A stretch of DNA of 64,000 bases from Laburnicola sp. R22_1 (taxonomy: Eukaryota > Ascomycota > Dothideomycetes > Pleosporales > Didymosphaeriaceae), in assembly GCA_014281115.1 (NCBI GenBank), contig JACONQ010000002.1:2170001-2234000 (forward strand). The letters are read 5' to 3'. Made by a program: the position numbers and the translations under genes. This document shows, piece by piece, positions 23,850 through 34,751 of this stretch. Under the pieces are notes generated by a model. The model was not told the origin of the DNA. It saw only the letters and a list, made by a program, of their open reading frames with translations, and did no database searches. The stretch's first letter is position 1, and every line of letters begins with the position of its first letter.

Positions 23850-26800
23850 AGAAGGTTCTCTATAGCCTTAACTTATTAGTACTAGTATTATTTATTATAA
23901 TTTTTTTAGAGTTGTTTTAAGCTATTTCTAGTACTTTTAAGAGTAGGTAGGCTAATTAATAGAGCTAGTTCCTAGCTATTTTTATCCTTAGAGTAACTAG
24001 ACCACTTTACTAGATACTCCTATAATTTATTACCTTTTTACTACTTATTAAGAAGGCGGTCTACTTTATAGATATTATTATCTAACTAGCGCAAAGTATT
24101 ATAGATAGGCTTTTATAGGTATAGGAGAGATCTGTGCGTCTTATATAATTCTAATAAGAAAGGATAGAATACTAGGTGTACCCTACTAAAAGAAGTGAGT
24201 TCTATTTAGTAAGTAGTAGAAGGATTGCTAATATATTCTTTTACTATGCTAGGGTCTAGAAACTTCTAATCTAATTTTTTACTTGGCCTTATAAACTTTA
24301 TATAATAATTTAAAACCTAGATTTTATCTCTAACCTTAAGCTCTAAAGAAAGCCTTTTCTTATTAGCGAGTGCCTTCTAGTAGGCATTTAACGCTTTAAT
24401 CTTTTTATAGCACTCTATCCTAATTAACATTAGTTTAGAGGTAATTACCTAATCCTTAAGGTTTTTGCTATTACCTAGCGCCTATTAAGGCCTACTAGGC
24501 TTTCTTAAGTTGCTACTATAGCAAACCTAGAATAAAGTATAGTTAGTAACTATATATTAGCTATTATTATATGTAAACTCTATAATAGAGATTTATAGAG
24601 CCTAATTATTTTACTTTATAGTATAAAAGATATAAAGGTATTATTTAAGTATTTAATTTTAATATTCTATCTATTTATTTATCTAAAGATAGAAAGTAGA
24701 TATAAGAATTTGCTATAAGTTACGATAGTAGTTAAAGGTATCCTAATATATTAAGCGCATTATTAAATCTTTATTAGATATTACTAATTCTAGAGGACTA
24801 TAAAGGTAAATTACCTTATAGATCTAAGCTTTAGTAAATTTAACGCTATCTTAATCTATTTAGGTAGGTATATAATAAGCTATTTTTAAAAATTAGTCTA
24901 TAATAACTAAAATAGCATTATATATAACGCTAGTAAACTTACTTAGTAGTAGGTTAGTAATAAAGTCTATAGTTATATATTATTAGAGACTATTAGGGAT
25001 AGGTAAGGGTTATAGGAGCCTATATAGCTTGTAGCGCTTTAATCTAAAGTATTAATAATACTTATAGTTATATATATACTAGATAATATTAGTTAATATC
25101 CCCTATTATATGTACTTACGCTTAACGCGCTTAAGAGTTTACATAACACTAAAATATCCTACTAAAGAACTATTATAATATAATAATATTGCCTTAGCCT
25201 TCTATTCTAGCATCCTAAGCTTAATAGGCTTAAGAGGGTGCAAACTAGCAGTGCTAGGGCTACTTAGTAGCAGACTATTAGACTTTATATTAAAGTCTTT
25301 AAACTTATCCTTAATTAGCTCTAGCAGCTGCTCTAGTGCCTTATGTGCTAAGTTACTACTATTACGCTAGTAAAAAGTTTAAATTTCTTTCTTAAGTTTT
25401 ATATTATGCTTATAATTACTATATGCCCTTATTAATACTATAAAGATTATAATCCTATTTACCTTCTATTTAGAGAGTATTTTTTAAAGAATTTATAAAA
25501 GTCTTATTATACTTATATTTAGGCTTAGAAGCCTCTAGTATATAATTAAACTACTAGAAGAGGGCGTTTATAAGGTTTATAATCTTAGTGTAGTATATTA
25601 TTATAAAATTAAACCTAAAAAGAGTAAGATAGAGCTATATATAATATTATCGCATTTTTGTGATTACCTTTTCACGCTTTTTTAATTACTAAGCAGAAGG
25701 CTCTGCTTTATTTGTTATATTATTTGAGATGAAAGCCTTTGTCGTTCTACCTCTAGGTAGATGATTTAACAATATATATAATATTATTATAATATTTTTG
25801 TCTTTATAAACTACTTAAGGTTATAGTAATTAGACCCCTTTTTATTAATATCCTAAAACGCTTTTCTGTGTATATAACAGTAGAAGGAATATCTGCTATT
25901 ATTATAATATTTTTATTAGAAACTGCTTAGTCGCAAAAAAAAACCATAGTAGTTAGTAAGAATCTTAACATATTAAGAATTTAAATATCTTCGCTAGTGT
26001 ATAATACTTTGTCTAATTATAAAAAGTTTCTTATTATAATTATTATAGTTATACTATATACTATCTAACTTTTTTAAAAAGAAGTTAATAGGCTACTATT
26101 ACTTAGTTTTATCTCTCTTAGAACTTAACTAGCTTAAAATAGCGCTAACTACCCCTTTAAAGACATTAGTCTTAATATAAGTTTATCTCCTACTTTTAAA
26201 GTATATAAGAATAGGTACTTATAAAAAGGTGTTGCGTAATTACTAAAAAGCAGCGTAGCCTTTTAGGCTAATATTAATTTTAACACTTTCTTTACGCCTT
26301 ATAGCGTAGCCTAATCTAGCGCTACCAGGCGCCTTTTAAGTTAAATAGGTTAAAAGAAGCGCAATCTTTAAAAAATTAGTAATAAACTAATAATCATAGT
26401 TTATAAATCTAATAAATATATAGATATCCTTAACTAATTTAGGCATAGGCTATTATTAGATTACCTTAACTCTCTTAGGGTCTATACTAAGGCCTTTAGG
26501 AGAAATAATAAACTCTAGATACTTAGTAGACCTAGTATGCTATTTATACTTCTTAGAGTTAATAAATATCTTTACCTTATATAAGCGTTTTAAAATCTCT
26601 TGAATGTAACTTTTATATTCTTTCTTTATATTAGAGAAGACTAAGATATTATCTAAGTATATAATATAAATTATATTAATTAATCTAGCTAGTGTTTATA
26701 TAATTAGCGCCTAAAACTATACTAGTATATTTATTAGGCTAAAAGGCATAACTATATACTTAAAATATCTATACCTAGTATAAAATATAGTCTTCTACTT

Positions 26801-27400
26801 ATTACCTACTACTATATAAATGTAATAATACGCTTCCTATAAGTTAAACTTTAAAAAATTCTAGCTTAAGCTAAATAACTTAAGGACTTAGTAATTAGTA
26901 GAAGAGTACTACAATTCTTAATTATAATCTTATTTAGCCTATAATAGTTAATATAAAACTATAAGCTACTATTCTTCTTTTTTATAAAGAGAATAGACGC
27001 CTTAGTAGGTAACTTAGAGTAGCGTATCTACTCTTACTTTAAATATTTATCTATATACTTTTTTAGAGCTTTTAGCTTAAATATAAAGAGGTTATATAAA
27101 GAAGAATATAGTAGTTAAGTACTAGAGTTAAAGTCTATATATAAGTTACTTAGACTATACTCTAGCACTACTTTGTAATTCTTATTTAAGGTAATAACTC
27201 TAGCACTGCTTTGTAATCCTTATTTAAGGTAATATTAGCAAACTTAAAGTACTTATCTAGAATAAGTAACGTTTTGCGTCTATTAAAACTACTTAAGTTT
27301 ATATAATCTATACTACTAATTAAATAGGTAAAAACTATTATTATTAGTTTATGTATAGTGCGGTTAAACTTATCTATATTCTTAATAGCTATTCTCTTAG
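23850..27400 (-). mobile_element. Ty3/gypsy chromovirus retrotransposon pol remnant
   Basis: Reading the minus strand through the many RIP-generated stops shows the pol domains in order. The reverse transcriptase retains YIVMPFSLIN at about 26738-26765 and YLDNILVFSN at about 26630-26660, the active-site YLDD with its second Asp changed to Asn by a G-to-A change. Next come the RNase H/connection region (YLEFIISPKGLSIDPK, about 26450-26530) and the integrase (ITIDFITNLL near 24945-24970, then AILVIID and KIAYYIPT). A GPY/F-like segment (RVHLVFYPFLLE) and a C-terminal chromodomain (EYLVKW followed by YSKDKNS, about 23960-24060) follow. That order and the chromodomain place it among fungal chromoviruses. 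LTRs and gag could not be delimited. Two SINE-like copies interrupt pol. Confidence 0.88.
25651..25772 (+). mobile_element. SINE-like insertion, copy 2 (122 bp, longest copy)
   Basis: Flanked by a 15-nt direct repeat, TATATATAATATTAT, at 25636-25650 and 25773-25787. It shares about 110 bp with copy 1, including TTTTAATTACTAAG, GGCTCTGC, GATGAAAGCCTTTGTCG and CTACCTCTAGGTAG. It has slightly more 5' sequence than copy 1. It is inserted into the degraded gypsy pol. It carries a few RIP-type changes (GTCA to GTTA) but far fewer than its host sequence. Confidence 0.8.
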
Positions 27401-27418
27401 AGCTTATATTATAACTAT

Positions 27419-27505
27419 ATAAGCAGGGGGCTCTGCTTTTTTTGTCATATTATTTGAGATGAAAGCCTTTGTCGTGCTACTCCTAGGTAGTTAATTTAAC
27501 GCCAC
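27419..27505 (+). mobile_element. SINE-like insertion, copy 3 (87 bp, 5'-truncated)
   Basis: Flanked by a 13-nt direct repeat, ATATTATAACTAT, at 27406-27418 and 27506-27518. It begins at the AAGCAG segment, so it lacks about 30 bp present at the 5' side of copies 1 and 2. The rest of the core (GGCTCTGC, GAGATGAAAGCC, CTACTCCTAGGTAG) is nearly identical. Truncation at the 5' end with an intact 3' core is what target-primed reverse transcription produces. Confidence 0.8.
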
Positions 27506-27832
27506 ATATTATAACTATTAGAATTGCCTTAAAAAAGCACTTTATATATTGCGATACTTAGCTTTAGGTCCTCCTAGTTAAGCTAAGAAAGATATAGAAA
27601 GATCTTATATTTATAAAGATTAGTAATAATAATAAAAATATTCTAAGCATATTTCTAACTATAAAAGTTAGTTAGCTCTAGTTCTAGGATAGTAGTACTA
27701 TAAACTTTTACTAATAAGCTATTTATAGCTTTTACTAGTAATTTTATTAGTAGAGCTACTTTAGTATTTACTTTCTTTACTAACTTAGTATTAAGAAGAT
27801 TTAAAATAGAGCTAGAGTTAGGCTGGCAAATG

Positions 27833-27896
27833 GATATAGGTTAGGTTAGAGTTAGGTTCCCTTATATAAGATCCTAACTCTAACCTAACCTCTATC
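27833..27896. repeat. 24-bp inverted repeat with GGTTAGGTTAG motif
   Basis: The arms at 27833-27856 and 27873-27896 are reverse complements at 23 of 24 positions, separated by a 16-nt spacer. The arm consists of telomere-like but irregular units (GGTTAGGTTAGAGTTAGG). Two further forward copies of TAGGTTAGGTTAG follow at about 27923-27970. It lies inside the RIP block. Confidence 0.85.
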
Positions 27897-30800
27897 TATA
27901 GATTTTGCGCTAGTAATAGGTATAGGTTAGGTTAGGGTTGTATAGGCCATAGGTTAGGTTAGAGTTGCATAGACTAGGTTATATTAGATCTAACTAATTA
28001 TATTTTTTATTAGCTATAAATAATTTTTATAGTAAATTACTATAAAAAATACCCTTAATATTATAGTAGCAATTATTATACTTACTTAATATAGTAAAAG
28101 TATAGCTTTAGTATTAAACACATATATTAAACCTAACTAAGCGCCTTACTATTTACCTAGTATTTATATACTTCTTATAGTACCTATCTACTAGCTATAT
28201 ATTCTTAGCCTATATAGTAACCTATTTTGTATATATAGCGTTAATATTAGTATTTAAAGGTATTAGTATTTATTTTATAGTAGGAGTAGAGTGTTATAAA
28301 GAAATACCTTTAAATATTCTAACTAGAAAAGACTCTATAACTAGAAAAGCCTCTATTGCCTCTTAGAGAGCAGCTAGCATAGTAGACTAAAAGCGCAGAT
28401 CTTTCTTATTGTTATCTTGCGCTATTTCCTTAAGAAGACGACAGAATAGCATTTTTCTAATAAGGGGCTTAATACTTTTTTAGTACTTTTTAATTTTCCT
28501 AAGCATAATAGCTATATATTATTAAAATATATATATAATAAATAGCTATAATAATAATATACTGCCTAGCTTCTAGTAGTGCTTCCTCTTTAGCGTAGTA
28601 GGTAGTGTTTAATAAGGTGCCTTTTGCGTAGCCTTAGTAGCTAGTAGCTTCTTTTTTTTTACTGAAGATTTGCTAGTAACTAGTTTAGAGTATCTAAATA
28701 GCCTAGTGCGTGCTATTATCTTAGAAATTAAGGTTATATAGTAGTTAGGGCTATAGAGTATTAAAAAAATAGCTAAAAGAGTAGTAAGGTAGAGTAGCTA
28801 AGTAGGTAGTAAGATAAGTAAATAAAATACGCTAGTGTTATTAGCGCCTTACTTATGCGTATAGGCCTCTACAGCTGCTTTTTATAATAATAATAATATT
28901 TTTATTATCCCTATAATATTAACTATAGTTATTATATACTATTATTACACTCTATACTATAATATTTATTAAGGAAGAGTCTTCTAATATCCTAAAAGGT
29001 CTTCTAAGCAGCAGCCTATAGATACTAGTAAATTTTAAGCGTGATAAGTAGGAGGGTTTTACTAAGGTACCTAGTAATTACAGCCTTTTATTATACTATA
29101 TACTAATATAAATAGGGCTTTGTATCTAAAGATAAAGAGGTTAGCACTATTCTTTTATATTGCGGATAAGATAGCTTTTAAAAAGATTGTTCTACTAACT
29201 CTAAAGTGCTATTTAAAGATACACTTAGTAATAGCGTCTATACTATTATATAGAGGTTTTGCAATACACTTTATAGTAAAGATAAAAAGGCACTAGACTC
29301 TACTAAATTAGCTAATTAAGCTGCATAATATTAGCTTAAAAAGAAGCTTTATAATAATAAAAACTACTAACTACTCTCTAAAGCGCAAAAGCATTAATAG
29401 CTTATATAGAAAGAAGAAGGGCTTATATAGTCTTGCTTTAAGAATTAAAAAAGTAGTATATTATTATATAGTAGTTAATAATAAAGGAAAACGAGTTAAA
29501 ATCTTAGATGTAGTAAGTAAACTAGATAAGATTGCTATATAAAAAAGGAAGCTAAAGGGCTAGACTATATATACGCTTATAGAAAAGGTGTAGGGCTAAA
29601 ATAGTACTACTTATATAATTATAGGCACATAATTGCACCTAGTTAGAGCCTTATTTCTATAATATACTCCTTAGATAGGCTGCGCAAGCAGCGCGCCTAC
29701 TTATATAATAAGGCTTAGAATAATCCTATCTCTCATTAGCTTACAAATTAAGTACCTAGCTAAGCAACTAATTAGTTACTATAGCGTAATTTAAGCGTTT
29801 GCAATTATATAAGCCTATAATTACCCTTTATTAATAATAAAACTTTACTTATTTATTCTCTATTTCTTTACTTAGTTCTTCTAGTTAAGTTTTTTATAAG
29901 AGTAAGTTAATTGTCCCTATCTCTTATTTCTTACTTTAATAATTATAGACTACTAACTAGCACTTATAAAACGCACTAATTAATGTATCTATAAAGTTTT
30001 AAATAAAGCTTATTTAAGAGAAGTGCAAATAGGAGGCTAAAGAGATATAAGATTAGGTTAATTAACTTATAATACGCCGCTCTAACTACTTATTAAATAA
30101 AGCTTCTAGTAAGGTTACTTCTAATTCCCTAAAGAAAAGATTATATAAAAAGAAGGCAAAAACCTAAAAGCGCAATTGATCCTAATTATCTAAGCGTTAT
30201 AAGCCTATTAAGGACCCTTTCTAATCTTATAAGAAGTCTCTATAATTAAAGAATACTAATTAGAATCCTCCTAAAACTGCTTCTTTAAGTAGCTCTAAGT
30301 TTAAGGACAAGCCTAAAACTTCTAAAAATATGAAAATTAAAAAAATAAGCTTAGTTTAGCCTCTTATTAATTATATAGTCCTAAGCGTAGGTATTCATAT
30401 ATTATATACCTTAGATTTTATCTTTCTAGTAGCTTAAATAGTAGATATTTTAAGAATGCGTTAACTAAATACTTAAACAAATATATATATAAGCCTAATA
30501 TTATTATTGCGCGTCTTTACTAACATATAAGCTATTATATAAAAACCTAATTATTTTTAGTAATTCTTCTTTACTAACATTCTTAAGGCCTAAAAAGCTT
30601 AAAAATAAGGCTTATAGATTTATTTAGTATTAGGCAAATAATACTTTAGTATATAATTATATGTATTTAGTTAGTTATTTATTAATCTTTATAGTACTAA
30701 TCTTCTTATATTAATTATATTAAGAGCTTTAAAGAACGCCTAAAGATATATTTAAGTAAAAAGAAGATAAAAGAAGGTAGTGCTCTGTTTTCTACTCTAC

Positions 30801-33014
30801 TCTTAGATAAGAGTAATAATTACTAGTCTTTTTTTAGAAGGTTTTAGCGCTCCTATCTAGACTAAGAATATCCCTATTAGTCTAATTAATCTTACTTAAC
30901 TAAATCCTACTAAGTAAGCGCTTCTAACTTATAATATAAGTTATCCTACGTTAATACTTAATTGCAATCTATCTAGTTAGGATTCTTAGTATAGTGCTAC
31001 TTAGACTAGTCTAGCTATATAGCAAGGTTATGTAATACTAAGTTAGCTAATTAATTAATATTCTAATTAGCGTAGCCCTAAGGTTATAATTAATAAGTAA
31101 TAGTCTGCTTAGATTCCTATTAGTAGAAATTTACTTTACTTACACTAAATTGCTAGGGCATACTTAGTAAAGAATAAAATTACTTATAAAACTAGTAACT
31201 TCTTAAAGCGTAATACTAATACTTCTACTATAAGTAAGCTTTACACTCTCTTAAATAGTGCTTAATCTATCTTAGTTAGCCTTATATAGTGTTCTTTCTT
31301 AGAGGAGCTTATTATGCGCGTTTTAGACGTAACTAGTTAGTTTAGTGTATTAGCTGCTTAGCTTAAGTAAGAATTAGGGACATCCTTAAGGTAAAAAATT
31401 ATTAATTTAACTAAGTCTATTACTTTTCTATAGAATAAGATTGTTGCTAGTTAAAAGAATTAGAGTTATTTAGTTAGTTCTAATTATAGTTTCTTACTTA
31501 GCAGCTTCTTAGATATTAATTCTAAATAGCTAGTAGCTAATTATTAAGACTTCTAAATATTAAATACTAGTGCTCTTACTAATAGTCTTTAAAAACAATT
31601 TAAGCATTATGCTTCTTCTAATAATTAGCAACTAGCTTAGACTTAATTTCCTACTCTAAAGCTATAGAATCTAGTAGGGCTATTTAGATTACATAGTACA
31701 AATTGTTAGAATTATAAAAGTTAGCACACTTTATTACTTAGTAATTAATCCTTTAGCCCTTTTAATTGCTTTAGAACTGCTAGTTTCGCTTACTAAAATA
31801 GTAGACATAGCCCTTAAGCTACTTATAAGTTCCCTTATCTCTATTATAGAAGTTTTTCTAACACAGTACTAATTATTTAGACGCTCTAGCTGCTAGCTTT
31901 AATCTAGCTAATAATCTATTTATAAATACTACACTATCTATTAAGTAGCCCTAATTATAGCCTATGCACACTAACTCTAATAATAACACTTACGTAGGTT
32001 TGCTAAAAGGATCTTCTCTCTATTTAATAATAAAGAACCTGCTAAATCTAAATAGCGCTCTCTACTAAAGCTAGACTAATCTAGGCTAGTATTGTCCTAA
32101 GCGTTATATAGCTACTTATAATATCTTATTAACTTATTAAACTACTATAATTAGAAACTAATATAAGCTTTTTAAGAAGTTATTTAATCTTCTTGTAAAG
32201 AAGTAATTGTTTAGATTTTCTTAGATTATATATAATAGGCATTAGTCTGTGTTTGTCTAGTCTTATATTAGGAGCTTGTTTACCTAGGTCTACTAAATAG
32301 ATAGTAGCTCTATAGAGCTTAAATTTATAATTAGTTTATAACTTATACTTTCTTTATAATAATTCTACTTATATTTTTAAAATTTAGAAGCTTTTTAAAG
32401 CAAGCAAACTACTATTAAGTAAGCGCTTTTATAAGTCTATCTATTAGCATATTACTTATTTTTAGGTAGGTAACTTTAAATAATCCTTTTACATATTCTT
32501 AATATAGCCACATATTCTTAATATAGCCACATATTCTAGATATTAATGTAGCGCAGATAAGTATTAATGCGCTTATTCTTTCTAATTACTAGTCTAATTG
32601 TTTATTAATTATTATAAAAACATTCTATACATATGCTAAATTAAGCTTAAGTTCCTTAAAGAATCGCTTTAGTACTATTACTTTTTTACTTATATACTTA
32701 AGTGCAAGTAGCTTAGCTTTAGTAGTAAAAGTTATAACTATACTCTAATAAGTAGCCTTTTAACGTATTACTCTATTATAGAGTATAACTATATATCTAT
32801 AAAATAATCTCTGAGTTTCTAAATTATCCGCAAATAAAGTATTGCTGTAAATTATAAGATTAAGTCTATTATATTAGCTATAAAAAAAGCGCTAGTAATA
32901 TATAAAATAAAAAAATAGCTTAAAATAAGTAAGTTTTAAAAAAAACTATAAAAAACAACTAGCTAATAGTAACTTATAGTTAACGCAGTTGTAAATTAGT
33001 AGGTATAGGTAACA

Positions 33015-33566
33015 GCCTTAGGCGACAGGAAAGGGTGAGAATCAATTTTAAGAACAGGCACTTCCCATCTTAATACGTTGATGTGCATGATACGACGGCC
33101 GAGGACCAGGGCGGGTAAAATGGAATGGGCGCTCAGAGCAAAACTTTATCCAACCCAATGGCGCATGCACAAAATCTGTAAACAAGCCTGCTCAATGCGC
33201 GCCCCTCAGCCTGGAAGGGAACATTTCATCGATGCGGGGAAGGAACTGTCATGGTAACTCGCAATTCCAAATCATCCTGTGCACCTTCAACAATCTACCC
33301 ACAGGCTGTCTTACGGTACAATCAACTTCTCAGCTGTTCTAAAAGTCGCCTACTACGCCACATATCGAGCGTCAACTCTGGAACGCTCTCCTGACTTGCA
33401 TCCCTGCGGATGTGTTCCGGCAGCGGATCGTTCCTGGCCCCTGCAGCTTCCACATATATCCTGGACCTTCAGCTCGTGGATTGTACCATATCGCTGGACC
33501 TCTGCTCGCGCAATATTCTCCTCCCATGAGTGGGCTTGTCTGTCGCTCCTCAGCGTCGCTGCCATC
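33015..33566. other. Spacer between RIP block and receptor gene
   Basis: Normal base composition resumes at about 33.0 kb. The stretch presumably contains the promoter and leader of the receptor gene. A reading frame continues upstream of its ATG, but its translation shows no transmembrane or family character. Confidence 0.4.
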
Positions 33567-34751
33567 ATGGCCGTACATGAAACGCTCATGCTCGTGATCG
33601 CGTTCACGCTTACTAGCCTCTCCACCGTCGTGGTAGCTCTAAGGTACGAATGACGATCCTTGCGCCATTATGTCACGCGACACTGATCTTGTCCAGATTT
33701 TACAGTCGATATTTTCTAGTGGGCAAACTCGGATCTCCGGACTGGGTAATGCTAGTTGCTCTTGTGGGTGTCACTGCGAGCAAAAAATGTCGACGCACTA
33801 ACTCGATAGATTGCGACTTGGGGAACACCTATCGTCAATTATTATCAGAGCATCTTCAGGGACTACAGCCATGTCCATGTAAGCTCCCTCGCTCTACGTG
33901 TGCTACTTTATGTTTACAGAATCTAGGACGAGGAGTCCTTCAAACAAGTAGCCAGTGGCAGCCTGCTCACCATGTGGATTTTCAGATTAAACTACATCAT
34001 CGACCACTTGCTGATCAAGGTGTCTATTCTACTCTTCTACAACTACGTCACCTCTGCACACCGATCGTACTACTGGATCGTTCGCAGCATGTTAGCCCTT
34101 GTCATCGTTTCAAGTTTGACCATGGCCTTTGTTAGCATCTTTATATGCAATCCTCCACAGGACTCATGGGACGGAGATATCTTTTTAAACGAGTTTAAAG
34201 GGATATGGCCTAAGCAATGTCTCAACCCGTCGACATTATGGCTTACCAACGCCGCGTATAATCTCGCAACTGACGGGATCATCTGGCTCCTCCCGATCCC
34301 GTTCTTCCTGAACCTACGAAACATGCCTCTAAGGAGACGCATCGAACTCGTGGCCATTTTCTCCATCGGCATAGTTGCCATCGCCGCATCGGCGGTGCGC
34401 CTCTCGACGACCATGCTATGGCTATCCGACTTTGAACAATCAGGTCTAGAATGGGGAAATTTGCTCATCTGGTCTCAAGTGGAACAGCACTCGGGTATTA
34501 TAGCAGCCTCGATACCATTCCTGCGACCGATACTGCGGAAGGTGGTCAAAAAGGTGCGGTTGCGGGATGGGCATAGTCCGTGCCCCAACTTGATTCCGGG
34601 CCAAATCTCTCCTCAAGACAATCCAGTGCCACCACGGACACCGATAATACCTAGTCCTGCACCCACGTCTGGCAGCGACGACGCCTTTCGACCGCCACAG
34701 ACGCCTCTATCGCCAATCAAACCCGAGATGCAGGTTTTCCGTACGGTTTGA
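33567..34751 (+). CDS. Pth11/SAT-type rhodopsin-domain integral membrane protein
   Basis: Four exons: 33567-33643, 33697-33763, 33810-33878 and 33927-34751, with introns of 53, 46 and 48 nt (345 aa, frame consistent throughout). The third intron must end at CTAG (33926), not the nearby CAG, to keep the frame. The protein shows the fungal rhodopsin-domain layout: a first helix (LMLVIAFTLTSLSTVVVALR) followed by FYSRYFLVGKLGSPDWVML, then helices starting WIFRLNYIIDHLLIKVSILL, MLALVIVSSLTMAFVSIF and TDGIIWLLPIPFFLNL. The FICNPPQDSW...CLN pattern matches the conserved extracellular cysteines. The C-terminal tail is proline-rich and cytoplasmic. TM2 is shorter than usual, so one splice site may be misjudged. 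Relatives include Pth11-like receptors for surface cues; the ligand is unknown. The gene starts only about 550 bp from the RIP block. Confidence 0.87.

Larger units (their letters stand above)
20418..33014. repeat. RIP-degraded AT-rich block of nested transposons
   Basis: Over about 12.6 kb the sequence becomes very rich in TA, with CA and TG dinucleotides strikingly rare while CG and GC persist. This is the pattern left by CpA-to-TpA repeat-induced point mutation acting on both strands. No substantial reading frame survives on either strand. Parts can still be recognised as a Ty3/gypsy element (minus strand, about 23.9-27.4 kb). The segments at 20.5-23.4 kb and 28.5-33.0 kb are degraded beyond my ability to assign them. 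Weakly similar inverted termini (CAGTTATGTATA at 20418 inward; CTGTTACCTATA from 33014 inward on the other strand) might mark an outer element, but I find no convincing target-site duplication. The edges are sharp. Confidence 0.9.

Noticed and set aside
23468..27505. The three short repeats as spacers or repeats of a CRISPR-like array, or as LTRs
   Set aside because: They are more than 1.5 kb apart, each has its own unrelated target duplication, and they are too short and lack TG...CA ends for LTRs.
27833..27970. GGTTAG units as a true interstitial telomere
   Set aside because: Units are irregular and arranged as a palindrome; no uniform TTAGGG tract is present.
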